Assembly (NCBI GenBank): GCA_038501785.1
Contig: JBAMJR010000154.1
Span: 1,543,001 to 1,607,000 of the forward strand
DNA length: 64,000 bases
Origin: Myoxocephalus aenaeus
Lineage: Eukaryota; Chordata; Actinopteri; Perciformes; Cottidae
Direction of reading: 5' to 3'
Program-made: the position numbers and the translations under genes
In this document: positions 16,701-25,668 of the stretch, in pieces
Layout: the number at the start of each line of letters is the position of its first letter
Position numbering within the stretch: position 1 is the stretch's first letter
Notes under the pieces: generated by a model
Databases searched by the model: none
What the model was told of the DNA's origin: nothing
Seen by the model: only the letters and a program-made list of their open reading frames with translations

Positions 16701-16706
16701 AGACAC
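13701..16706 (-). CDS. LINE ORF2: endonuclease-reverse transcriptase, 1001 aa
   Basis: Copies the element RNA into DNA at a nicked target. The open frame is uninterrupted. Residues about 35-250 are an APE-type endonuclease: GLLNIRSLSSK, the TETWL motif, VGDFNIH and the SDHCLI terminus. Residues about 500-780 are reverse transcriptase: ANYRPISNLPFLSK, the SGFRKHHST region, LLDLSAAFDTIDH, HGVPQGSVLGP, and the catalytic YADD in CYADDTQLYL. The C-terminus (residues about 850-1001) has the QNAAARVLTRTRKRDHITPV and LHWLPVRSRI segments typical of L2/Rex1/CR1-group elements. All catalytic motifs are present, so the enzyme could be functional. Clade L2 is inferred from these motifs and the 3' tail. 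Confidence 0.93.
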   Translation of the reverse strand: MSVPRPLKLIKSKVTKRGVIENNLIKVNTTTAIVQHDRIIKCGLLNIRSLSSKAVLVNELISDNHIDVFCLTETWLKHEEYVSLNESTPPSHVNMHIPRDTGRGGGVAAIFDSGLLMGPKPGLSCNSFESLVLSISHPTWKALQPILFVVVYRAPGLYSEFISEFSEFLSSLVLKTDKVIIVGDFNIHVDVSNDSLSVAFSLLLDSIGFCQRVQEPIHCFNHTLDLVLTYGIDVEHLVVFPQNPLLSDHCLITFEFMLPDCTALGKSFYTRCLTDGAVARFKEAIPSVFNSLPCLNITDDSCANFTPSQIDQLVDSATGSLRVTLDSIAPLKKRIIKQRRLAPLYNPQTCILKQASRKLEGIWRSNGLEESRLVWRDSLRTYKKALRNARGAYYSSLIEKNKSNPRFLFSTVARLAESHSSVDPCIPIDLSSNDFMNFFNDKIMAIRDRIGDLLPSTTAGPSSGGMAMEEAVGPAVRLDGFFTINLDQLSSMVSTSKSSTCLLDPVPTKLFKEVLPLICASVLDIINGSLLMGHVPQSFKVAVIKPLLKKPTLDPEVLANYRPISNLPFLSKILEKVVANQLCDFLHNNSLFEEFQSGFRKHHSTETALVTITNDLLVASDRGLVSVLVLLDLSAAFDTIDHDILLQRLDQSIGIKGTALSWFKSYLSDRSQFVFVNDEASMTTAVRHGVPQGSVLGPILFTLYMLPLGNIIRKHSINFHCYADDTQLYLSIKPDEIHQVTKLQACLKDIKTWMTCNFLLLNSDKTEVILLGPEHLRNQLSDDMVSLDGIALASTTTVRNLGVIFDQDLSFGSHVKQISRTAFFHLRNISKIRHILSQSDAETLIHAFVTSRLDYCNSVLSGCSGKSLGSLQLIQNAAARVLTRTRKRDHITPVLAALHWLPVRSRIIFKILLLTYKALAGDAPSYLKELIVPYYPTRALRSLNAGLLVVPRVLKSRLGARAFSYRAPLLWNQLPLSVRGADTVTSFKSRLKTFLFDSAYT

Positions 16707-16805
16707 AGTCTCTATAGAGTTAAAGATGGGCAGCTGCCCTAAAGAAAATGCAGGAAGTGCAGAGAAGGGTGTAAGACTACAACTCTGCTTCTGCTTCCTG
16801 GTCTG

Positions 16806-17679
16806 TCATGCACGAGGTCGACCAATAAGCTTGGTCATATTTGCAGAAAGGAGATCCGCTCCATCCGAAGTGGGATGGATGCCGTCACCCCTAATCAGAC
16901 CTGGGTTTCCCCGGAAAGACCGCCAGTTATCTACGAAGCCCACATTGTTTGCTGGACACCACCGTGACAACCAACGGTGGAAAGTTGACATGCGGCTATA
17001 CATCTCATCAGTCACTGTGTTTGGGAGCGGGCCAGAGAAGACTACCGAGTCCGCCATTGTTTTGGCGTAAGCACACACCGACTCCACGCCGATTTTAGTG
17101 ACTTCCGAGTGGCGAAGCCGGGAGTCATTAAAGCCGACGTGTATTACAATCTTACTGTATTTACGTTTGTCTTTAGCCAACAGTTTTAAATAGGACTCAA
17201 CGTCGCCCGCCCTGGCCCCAGAAATACATTTGACTGTGGTCCCTGGTTTCGCAATCTTCACGTTTCTAACAATTGAGCTCCCGACAACCAAGGTTGGTTT
17301 CTCAGTGCCGCTGAGTGGCGAGAGGCTAGAACCGGGAAGAGGGTGGCGGTGTCCAGAGGACTGCTTAGATCCCGGCTTCTGCCTCCCTCGTACAGTCACC
17401 CAGTCCCTCGGCTGCTCGGGGGCTGCCGGGGAACAGTTAACGTTATCAGAAGCTAAAGCTAGTTGGTCCGCACCGACTATGGGAGTTGGGATGGCTATCG
17501 TAGCTAACGTCTGAGCTTCAATGGTGCGGAGCCGTGCATCTAACCCACTGAGACCTGCCTCCAACCTAGCAAATAAACTACACTTCTTACATGTATCGTT
17601 ATCATTAAAGAAGGCAGGGGAATAGCTAAACGTGACACGCTGAGCAGGAGAGAGCAGAAGAGGGAGAGGAGGAAGACAT
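16806..17679 (-). CDS. LINE ORF1 with esterase-like domain, possible frameshift near its start
   Basis: The frame ending at 16806 is open back to about 17640. It includes CKKC (part of a CxxC finger-like motif), then a low-complexity linker, then a GDSL/SGNH-like domain: VVGSSIVRN (block with the nucleophile Ser), VIHVGFNDSR (block III-like) and GDGIHPTSDGA (the Asp-x-x-His block). L2 and CR1 LINEs often carry such an esterase-type ORF1. The 252-residue part most readily seen begins at a TTG, not an ATG. A plausible ATG lies at 17679 (MSSSSPSS) in a frame that hits a stop near 17628, so either a small indel separates the two or translation starts elsewhere. Confidence 0.75.
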
Positions 17680-18041
17680 CGCTAGCTGCTAGGCTAAGTG
17701 AGGTAGCTAACGATTAGCAGAACAAGCAAAGTGAAAACAGGACAGTTAGATGCAGGCGGTGAGCCGCTAAAAGAAGAAGAGAGTTGAGTGTTTAGATGTG
17801 AAAGATGTACAACAGGTGATCAGGCGCTTGTACTGGAGAATATCACACAATTAGCTCGGTTTAGCTGGAGCTGAGACAAGTACGTTATCAACACACACGG
17901 TGGAACCGGAAGTGACGCAATACGCTTACCGTCGGAGTGAGGAGACAGATGATGGATTTAGTGATATCAACACATTGTGCTGCTATTAGACACCACCAAG
18001 TTCCATCCAGTGCTATATTTAGTGCTTTATTTTCACATTCA

Positions 18042-19740
18042 TCACACATATATATTCTTATCAAAGTCCTGCGTGCTGGAGGAGTTGCTGTACTGTGGTG
18101 GCGGACTCTGGTTTACAGTCTTTGCCTTCTCTCTCGGGTCGGAGGAGATATGAGAATGTGAGGCAGCACCGTTGTAGAGATAGTTTGTCTGACTGTGGCT
18201 GGAACACACAGAACACATATGTGTCTTCATAAATCAAACATCTATATGATTCAATATAATTGATTCATACATGTATCTTCTTTAAAATATAGACATAGTA
18301 TATGTAAAGTAAACAAACCGTTTGGTGAAAGAACATATGCCGGAGAAGCAGAGCATGCTGCCTCCAATGATACACAGGAAAGAACCTGACCAGCCGATAT
18401 AGAGAGCAGCTCCCAGTTCATACCTACAGACACAGACCAATACTTCATGATCATTTATTTTTAATTGGTTGAGTCTCATTAACACATTGTGGCGCTTCAG
18501 TCAGACAGTGCTTACTTCATCTCAACAAACGTTGGGTCAAAAAACTCTGTTATTATCCGGTGTGCATAGAGGGAGCATGCTGAAAGTGAGCAGAGACCTG
18601 AGAAGAACAAGACGAAAACCTATCTGATTAGACCATACAGATAAATACAGATATTGCAGAGATAATTCTACTGTACGTACCACTAAGAATGAATTGTACA
18701 CCTGCAAAGCAGACAATCCTGGCTTTGTATTTGTCACTTCCTCCAATTTTGGTGCATTTCATTCCAACAAGGGCAAATATAGAACCAAAAAAGCCCAGAC
18801 AGATAGCTGCGATCATCAATCCCCTGCACGCATGAATGTAGCCTGCAGATGTAAAATAGAGGTAACCTATATGGAATCAAAAGAGTGTGTGGAGTGGCCT
18901 CTATGCTGTGGTTTTGCATTCCCTGTCGTCTCACATCTGAACACCACAAGGTCAATGGGTTAGTGACCGTGTGACCAATTTACACAAAAACTATTTGTCC
19001 CAATTAACCTAAATTGTTTTCAGACACTTCGTAGTAGTGTAGGGACTGTCTTGGTATGAAATGTCCTCATTCAGATCTGATTTTGTGGCAAATATTACAT
19101 TGGAAATATGTTAACCCCTGAAACTAGTCATCTGTGGGAAAAAAAACCGCCTGAGGTTCGTAGTAAATCTTCATTATAGCGTTCAAGCTCTGAGAACAAA
19201 GGCTAAACATGAACACATTTGGAGGTAAACAAATTGTTCCTTGAAAACTTGCTTAGGGTATCAATTAGTCCTTAGTAGCAATGAGCTTCAACGTTAATGT
19301 TCTTGGAGTAATTGAACACTTAACAGACACTTGAAAACTGAAGATAAATTAGCACTAGTCAAAATATGGATGGCTAAAAGTAGGCTAAAAGAGAAACTCT
19401 AACAAGCCTTCGAAGCTTTTACATGTGACCTTTAGCTAAAAAAAAAGAAATTTAACATGATTGACCAAAAGCATTAAAAAGGTTAAGAAATAGGCAGTTA
19501 ATAAACATGCATGCAAACAATGAGCTGACCCTCCAGTGCCAGCATCGAGGGAAAGCCTTTGCAGTCGGAGACTCCAGTTAAATCAATTACACAGATCTTC
19601 CACAGATTGGAAAAGTTGACTACTGTGGTGGCAACTGCTCCATCAATTGTATATATCTTCCAGTACTCCGTCGGCAAGGTAGAAGACACCAGCACCCACC
19701 CTGAAGTGGTAAAAATATAGGCCAAGATCTCTAGAAACAT
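18042..19740 (-). CDS. claudin-10-like gene B, complete, five exons
   Basis: Paracellular-pore claudin of the 10b type. Exons on the minus strand: 19530-19740, 18681-18842, 18516-18597, 18319-18423, 18042-18198; phases join to 238 aa. Exon 1 begins MFLEILAYIFTTSGWVLV and has PTEYW, then SNLWKICVIDLTGVSDC (signature W, NLW, C, C). Exon 2 has GLMIAAICLGFFGSIFALVG and MKCTKIGG. Exon 4 has the TM4 segment, and exon 5 a hydrophilic tail ending NIYV. The exon 4 donor is the weak GTTTGT. The start was set at MFLE by alignment with gene D (MFQE); an ATG three codons upstream is also possible. The gene is nearly identical to gene D in exons 2-4 and in parts of its introns, so the two arose by recent duplication. 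The L2 LINE lies just downstream. Confidence 0.9.
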
Positions 19741-20050
19741 TCTGATCATTATGCAGAAAGGACTCCTCCACACTGTGACATCCAATTGAGTTGGTGAAAT
19801 CTGAAATTGATTAATGGTTCCCTGGCTGGTGAGGAGTGTTAAAAATTTAGCTTTGCGCTAAGTCCAACGGATAGGCTGCGATTGATAAAAAATGGGTGGC
19901 GGACTATTATATTATATAGGGAGGAGTTTGGCACTGAACATCAACAAGTGGCCATTGGTCTTTCATCATCTTCCACCCTCTTATTCAGTACACGTCACTG
20001 TGATTCACAGATGGGGGCTGAAAGGTCTGGATGTATACCCTTTCCAGAAA
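19741..20050 (-). promoter_or_regulatory. Upstream region of claudin gene B, shared with gene D
   Basis: About 300 bases upstream of the start codon match the DNA upstream of gene D (38199-38523). Shared blocks include an AATTGATTAATGGTT homeodomain-type site at 19804-19818, TAGCTTTGCGCTA, ATAGGCTGCGATTGAT and an inverted CCAAT box (GGCCATTGGTCTT at about 19950). On the gene strand a TATATAAT-type sequence occurs at about 19905-19922. Conservation between the copies suggests promoter function, but recent duplication alone could explain it. Confidence 0.5.
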
Positions 20051-20246
20051 TGCCTTTTGCAACCAGTGGCAGCTGGTGGATTTTTTTTTGGGTGGGGCCA
20101 GCCAATCAATTTCAGCAAAAATCCTAGTATGATTCAATGCAAAAAAGGTATAAAAAACACATTACTACTTTGCAGTTGAATATTTAAACATTTATTCCAA
20201 CACTAACATAATAAGGACATTATTCATACAATTCAGTATTTTTTTT

Positions 20247-20247
<1 letters not shown>

Positions 20248-20297
<50 letters not shown>

Positions 20298-20298
20298 T

Positions 20299-20355
<57 letters not shown>
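20248..20355. repeat. Compound (AT)n(AC)n microsatellite
   Basis: About 45 bases of AT repeat run into about 55 bases of AC repeat with a short AAATATAA junction. It lies just upstream of the Rex1-like LINE fragment. Confidence 0.95.
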
Positions 20356-20357
<2 letters not shown>

Positions 20358-20736
20358 CTAATAGAACAAGTTTCTATTTTAAGATTCCCCATATGAACCT
20401 TGTTTGTTGGGGAAACACAAATCAGTGTGGTGAGGAAACCTGCATGTTTTTATGATACAGATTATTTGTAAAGAAACTTTGCTCTTCTGTCCTTCTGAGT
20501 GGCAAACCTCTCAATTTATCAAACGAAACACGCAGAGTGGTAGACAAACTAGATCTGTGGAGAGAGGTGACTGTATCATCCCCTTTAGGAAAAGTTCCTT
20601 TAGCCAGTCTGCACTCTCAGTAAAAGCAGGACACCTCTGGAATGTTCTGCCTCTGCATATCCGCACTAGCAGAACATATCCCTCTTTTAAACACGGCCTG
20701 AAGAACTGGCTTATTAGCAATCAGGTGTGTGAGCAT

Positions 20737-22388
20737 CAGGGCGTCTCTAGGATTTTGACACATCTGGGGCTTAGCCCAGAAGAGTGAAGCAGCGAAATGT
20801 TTAGACATAGAAACACTCTCCACATACCCTACAGGTACCTGCTCTTCTGGACTGAATTGAATTGAGGCATTTCATGGTTACCAGTTAATACCAAATAGGC
20901 TAGCAATTTTCACAAACTTCCCTCAATAGCCCAGGCACAAAAATGCCCCATTCATCATGTTGAACATACCAACAGCAACCATTCAGCAACAGTAAACTTT
21001 GAGATGTTTAATGAACCATGCATCTTGTCATGTACAGTGTTTACATTGTACATTTAATGCTCTTTACATACTCATATGTATTTATTCTTTACATATTCTT
21101 TAACATTATTTAACATAACATACTCTTTAACATAATATTTAGACATAAGATGCTAATAATGCTAATAGTGCTCAACCAACACAAACACTTAAAGTAGTGG
21201 TTCTCAAACTTTTTCTGTAAATAACATTTTGTGATTCCATCTGCGCTTTTATAAATAACAGAATAAAGAAAATTGCAATCACTTAACGTTTCAAGTAAAT
21301 CAGATTGCTCCATCAGAATTTTTTTTTTATGTTTTAATTGCAATCACTTAGATCAATGAACAGGAAGTTGTATCTGTGCAAAAAAAATACTAATATTTAG
21401 TTACTACTAAATAGCTCATTGTGGAAAACAATAAGCTATTTTTTTTTTTGCCAAACAAAACAGAATGAGTGCAGATATGTGAGCATCAGGTTGCATCAGT
21501 ATTAGTGGCTGCAGTGAGCTGCTTTCCTCTACACATCTTTTTAAAACAGGGTTGTAGATTTGATACAATTCATGTTCAACGTTGAGATCTGTTTTCTGTT
21601 TTGAGACACGCAGCAGCAGAAAGGACGTCACAGAGACTTCTGGCAAAACGCCAAAAAATAAGGGAGTCGCGCATGCGCAAGTGTAACCTGTTAACGGCGT
21701 AACCATTTACCCGAAAGTACAGGCTTTTCTCCATGTATTTATTAATGACTTAGTTTTATGTCCGTGTACTTTGTACTTTTGTAATATGTGAAGCCAGCAG
21801 CTCATTGTTGGTAGAAGACACGAGCACTTTGTCTCTTTCACCTGGAGCAGGAGAGCTGCTCCGGGTTCAGAGAGCTGCTCCGGTGCGAGGAGAACTCCGG
21901 TTGTTCCTCTCATGAGAGCTGCTGTTGCCATCTTCACCCTGGGAGCGTTTAAAACGCAGATATAGCGGTCTGCTTTTCACGCGACATATTTTTCGACGCT
22001 CTCTGTCCGCTGTTGTGTGCTCAGTGCTCACCTGTGTGTGCGCGCGCACGTGTCTGTGCGCATCGCGGTGGAACTCCGCCGTGCGCGATGCAGAGCAGAG
22101 GAGAAGTGTTAACGCGACCATTTAGAGACAGAAATGACAAGCTGTGGTGTGGATAAGATCAATAAAATACGTCCGTTTAGTTTAATAACAGAACAAGGTG
22201 TAGACCTGTTCTATAGGAAAGAGAAACTTAAATGACGACTTGTATAATAGGGGGGCGCACACTGGCGCACACTGGCGCACACTGCAAGTGCGCCTGCTGC
22301 CTGACGCCGCTGTTTTGGGTGAATTACGTATTTTCTTTTTTTTTTTTAATTAATATTCGGGGCTAATTAAAGCCTAGGGACGCCACTG
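20737..22388. mobile_element. Non-autonomous hAT-type element with perfect 8-bp target duplication
   Basis: The left end CAGGGCGTCTCTAGG and the inverted right end CAGTGGCGTCCCTAGG are flanked by identical 8-base copies of GTGAGCAT at 20729-20736 and 22389-22396. The TIRs starting CAG and the 8-bp duplication are diagnostic of hAT transposition. No transposase frame is present in the 1652 bases. The interior has three exact tandem copies of GCGCACACTG (22255-22284) and a GC-rich inverted repeat (GCATCGCG at 22060 with CGCGATGC at 22084). Confidence 0.88.
22255..22284. repeat. Three exact copies of GCGCACACTG
   Basis: Direct 10-base tandem repeat inside the hAT MITE, followed by GCAAGTGCGCC. 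Subterminal repeats in hAT elements often bind transposase; that role is only inferred here. Confidence 0.85.
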
Positions 22389-22705
22389 GTGAGCATGAGT
22401 CGTGACTCCCTCCTCAATGATTGTGTGTACAAAATGTGTGTATGTTTATTGATCTTTATGATGTTTTTATGATTTCATGATGAGGCCTATTTATATATTT
22501 GATCGTAACCTGTGTGTTTATTGCTTTTTAAGATGTTTTTGTTATAACCATTTCTTTCCTTTAGTGATGGCTTGTTATATCCGGCCACAGGGACTACGGT
22601 TGAAATTTAGCTTTAGCTAAGACTGACACATTTACCCCAGGGTTGATTGATGTGTACGGTCCCTGTTCAAATAAATAAATGAAATGAAAAAATGAAATGA
22701 AATGA

Positions 22706-22925
22706 CCTTCTGATTGAAGTCAGGCATGTCCCTGACAAGTTTCTTCTCCATGGAGAGCATAGCCAGAGCATTAAGGCGATCCTGTGTCATGGTGTTTCTC
22801 AGGAAGGTCTTGATCCTCTTCAAAGTACAGAAACACCTCTCGGATTCAGCTGTTGTCATGGTGATGAGGATCCTGAGAAGACTGACAGTCTCTGAAGAGG
22901 AGAACCGCTCCTTGGCTTCATCAGG
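22706..22925 (-). pseudogene. hAT transposase C-terminal dimerisation domain fragment
   Basis: The minus-strand frame reads SLLRILITMTTAESERCF followed by TLKRIKTFLRNTMTQDRLNA. This is the hAT C-terminal dimerisation (hATC) domain as seen in zinc-finger MYM-type and TTF-type domesticated or transposon proteins. It is interrupted on its C-terminal side by the tail of the Rex1-like LINE at 22705, and upstream (right) the frame cannot be extended past about 22925 without a frameshift. It is therefore a broken copy. The DNA to the right up to 24475 probably belongs to the same element. Confidence 0.7.
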
Positions 22926-23174
22926 ATGGCATCACATACCTGTAAAAGATAAATCAACTTACATTATCAATAAAGCTATTTTGATGAAAGTGATTCTGAT
23001 TGAACACTTATGTCAAAGTCAAGTATTTCTACAATACAATGTATGTAAAATCTTACAAATAACTTTAGATGTTGGGAAATTATAACTACATCATCAAAAT
23101 GTATCAGACAGTCAGTTACCAGCGTGTCCTCCCTTTCAGAAAACAGTCCACTATGTTATTGAATAGTTGCCAAC

Positions 23175-23226
23175 TTGCCATCTTCAAAAACAACTAGGCC
23201 GGCCTAGTTGTTTTTGAAGATGGCAA
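23175..23226. repeat. Perfect 52-bp palindrome
   Basis: Two 26-base arms, starting TTGCCATCTTCAAAAACAAC at 23175 and its exact complement ending at 23226, meet at GGCC|GGCC with no spacer and no mismatch. It could extrude as a cruciform. Confidence 0.95.
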
Positions 23227-23255
23227 TGTCTAGTAGAGGCCTCTTCTAGACATTG
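23224..23255. repeat. Second, 32-bp near-perfect palindrome overlapping the first
   Basis: CAATGTCTAG..AGAGG and its complement around an AGAGGCCTCT centre; 15 of 16 arm positions pair. It shares its first three bases with the end of the 52-bp palindrome. Confidence 0.92.
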
Positions 23256-24667
23256 ACTTGGTGGACACCTGAATAAGCATGTTATTAACTACCCGCACTT
23301 TTAAAATATTTAAACAAATATCATTGTGATGTTTTCTATCATATTCGTTCACTTTGATGACTAGGCCCATGTAGGCTTTTACAGACTGTTGGACGTGAGC
23401 AACTTATCACTCCCTCCAGGAAATACACGACACCTTGGTTCTTCTGTTACTGATGGATTTATTCTTCAACGTGCGCCTCAGTCAACACCACCGTCATAAA
23501 TCCACCGTCCAACTGTTTAATTACATTTCAACAGACAAAACAAGTTGGCATTCACGTTACACAGTAAACTGTTTGCACGTAAATATGCGCGACGAATCAT
23601 TAACATAGAACATACCTCGCTGCTGCACACAACTGAGAGGGAGATGGTCCACTTGGATAACAATATACTTCGACAAATCAACACTTTGTTGTCACTTTAA
23701 CTTATATCTTTTAAACTATGTCAATGTCGGGAATAAAGCTGCACTGTGGCTCCCCTCATTACAGCAGCCCGTCATAAGCGCTGGAGCGATGGTGTCCGCG
23801 GCGTTCTGGATAGTGATGTACCGTTAGCACCGATGTAGCTTAGCATGAGCATCAGCTGGAAATATCAGTTGACTCTTCTCGTCCACTTGGCGATACAAAT
23901 CAGCGTTCTTTACTTCCACCAGAATGTAATCCCTTATAACCAACAGCAGCATGCAGTCCAAGTCTTGGAGGAGAGATTTGATTTAGTTAGGCTTGAGTCT
24001 TAGGGCTCCATTGTCATGACGTTAAAATGGCGCTGAGAGAGACCTGCACGAGAATACAAGCGAAGAGAACGAGAACACGCGAGATGTGAACGAGAGACTA
24101 GCTGTGAACGCGCACCCGGGGCCTGGCCCCGCAGAAGTCCTTTTTAGGGCGCGGATTGGATAAATGATATGTCCATCATTTATATGTCGTTTATGGAGTT
24201 AATTTAATCCTAACTTTGAGTGTGTAATAAATTATTTAAAATAATAAAAAAGAAAATGTTCTGAAACTATTCTGGTGTTTGTTGTCCACGCACCATTTAT
24301 TGTTGAACTGCAATGTAGAATAGTAGAATTATAAGTGGGTGAAAAACTGCTATGCAAAGTAAAGCAGTTATGTTAATATATGTCTCTTCAGTGATGTAAA
24401 GTATTGTGTGTCTGTGGGGGGGGGGCGCAAAACTCAATCTCGCCTAGGGCAACCAAAGGGCTAGAGCCGGCCCTGGACTTAAGTCTCCACTGCCTTCCAA
24501 TTAAGCTTAGTTTTTTGACTTAAATGTAGTGCCCGCATTGCCTATTCAACCCTAAGGCACTACTTGGCTGCTAGCTTGGCGAATTATTCCTGACGCGTTT
24601 CATTAATGACAATGTCCAGCTGTAATGTCCATCATGTTTATTCTTGCAAAATGGAAATAATAATCTC

Positions 24668-24800
24668 ATCAGCAGACCATGTCCAGATCTGAACATGTCC
24701 AGATCTCTGTTGGCATTGTGGAACAAACCAGGATCCATCCTGTTATACAGACTACAAAGCAGCCAATCTCCATGTACGTCACCACAGTTCTGTAACTCAT
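24668..24800 (-). pseudogene. Truncated exon 1 of a gene A claudin copy
   Basis: The minus strand from 24800 reads MSYRTVVTYMEIGCFVVCI then TGWILVCSTMPTEIWT, which matches gene A exon 1. After that it enters a short local duplication (CATGTCCAGATCT twice, 24677-24705) and a stop. The NLW and cysteine signature and exons 2-5 are missing, so it cannot make a claudin. The upstream DNA is intact relative to gene A. Confidence 0.9.
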
Positions 24801-25619
24801 GCTTGCCTTGAATTTGAGCCTCTATACAGAGAAAGGTAAAATCCAACAGCTCATGATCACAAACTGTGGAGCCCCGCAGGAAACACACCCACGACAGGCC
24901 AAACTTGGTTTGTGTACATCATCACATGTTTTGCCTTGAACTATGTGTCCACTGTTTTGTGACAGCACCTTGTGATGTGTTAGTTGTTGATATAATACAC
25001 GAGCCGACCAGCATGGGTTCTGTCTTATGTACCGTTCAGCTCTTACGACAGATGATGTGTTAAAGTCTAAAAACGCAAACAAAGCAATGGCAAACACATG
25101 AAAGTTTTGAATTATTACATCCTTGATTGATAAATTAATTATAAATTATGAAACAATTTTGTTACACATTGATGTTGACAGATTCACTCATATTTGTGTA
25201 AAAGGTTTGAACTGAGAAAAATGCTGAGGACTATATCACTATTATTATTCTCGTAGTATTCAAATTATTTGAATGTCACTGTAAAGATTTACTGATGAAT
25301 GAGCAATTAAGCTATTTATTTGAAAATATTTAATGTATAATGACACTGAAAATGCTCTGTGACATATTACGACTTTTCACCTTCCCTTCAAATATGTTTG
25401 ATGACGCTATAAGATTTATTAGTATAGTTTCACTTAAATTTACTTATAATATAACGAGTTACTTTATATATTTATACACTGTTTAATGTTATTGTCTGAC
25501 AGATGATGTACATGAGTTGAGTAAGTTGAAGGTGATAACCAGTGGTTGGTTGATTGAGAGAGATCTTATCTGAATCAGAACCATTTATTGCCATGTATGT
25601 TTACACATACGTTATATGT
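24801..25619. repeat. Duplicate of the gene A upstream region
   Basis: Near-identical to 10889-11716, with a handful of substitutions and small indels. It ends at the TG microsatellite in both copies. Together with the exon 1 fragment it makes a duplication of about 0.95 kb. Confidence 0.9.
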
Positions 25620-25637
25620 GTGTGTGTGTGTGTGTGG

Positions 25638-25668
<31 letters not shown>
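25616..25668. repeat. (TG)n microsatellite, interrupted
   Basis: TG run with one GGG interruption, ending in GCGCGCGC, at the junction between the gene A duplicate and the foldback structure. Confidence 0.9.

Larger units (their letters stand above)
12895..17950 (-). mobile_element. Near-full-length L2-like LINE
   Basis: Non-LTR retrotransposon in minus orientation. The 3' end (left) is an ATTCAATTC-type tandem tail at 12895-12938, preceded on the element strand by the GATGTTGGGCTATATAAAA phrase common to fish L2 elements. The 3' UTR holds a CCATGGCAGCAGGCAGGACC minisatellite (13293-13460) and a purine tract (13520-13600). ORF2 is intact, and ORF1 is open apart from one possible frameshift. 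The 5' end near 17930-17960 is placed by comparison with the unoccupied flank of gene D. No clear target-site duplication was found. Confidence 0.85.
20400..22705 (+). mobile_element. 5'-truncated Rex1-like LINE, interrupted by a hAT MITE
   Basis: The plus-strand frame from about 20452 encodes the C-terminal tail of a jockey-like reverse transcriptase polyprotein (RGDCIIPFRKSSFSQSALSV, WNVLPLHIR, then LKNWLISNQ). It is cut at 20736 by the hAT element at 20737-22388 and resumes at 22397 with a 3' UTR (CCGGCCACAGGGACTACGGT and CCCAGGGTTGATTGATGTGT). The UTR ends in an AAATG-type tandem tail at 22671-22705. The family name rests on the tail and 3' UTR phrases as I recall them from fish Rex1-group elements. 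Confidence 0.65.
22926..24475. mobile_element. Probable hAT remnant, 5' part, with terminus at 24475
   Basis: The right edge read on the minus strand starts CAGGGCCGGCTCTAGCCC, a hAT-style terminus. Between it and the hATC fragment no transposase frame is recognisable. A CpG-containing promoter-like stretch occurs at about 24000-24150. The matching left terminus and target duplication could not be confirmed. Confidence 0.45.

Noticed and set aside
20064..24475. Pairing CAGTGGCAGCTGGTGG at 20064 with the inverted CAGGGCCGGCTCTAG at 24475 as the ends of one hAT element
   Set aside because: The termini match poorly (about 9 of 15) and the flanking 8-mers TTTGCAAC and GACTTAAG differ, so the pair is not supported although both look like hAT ends.
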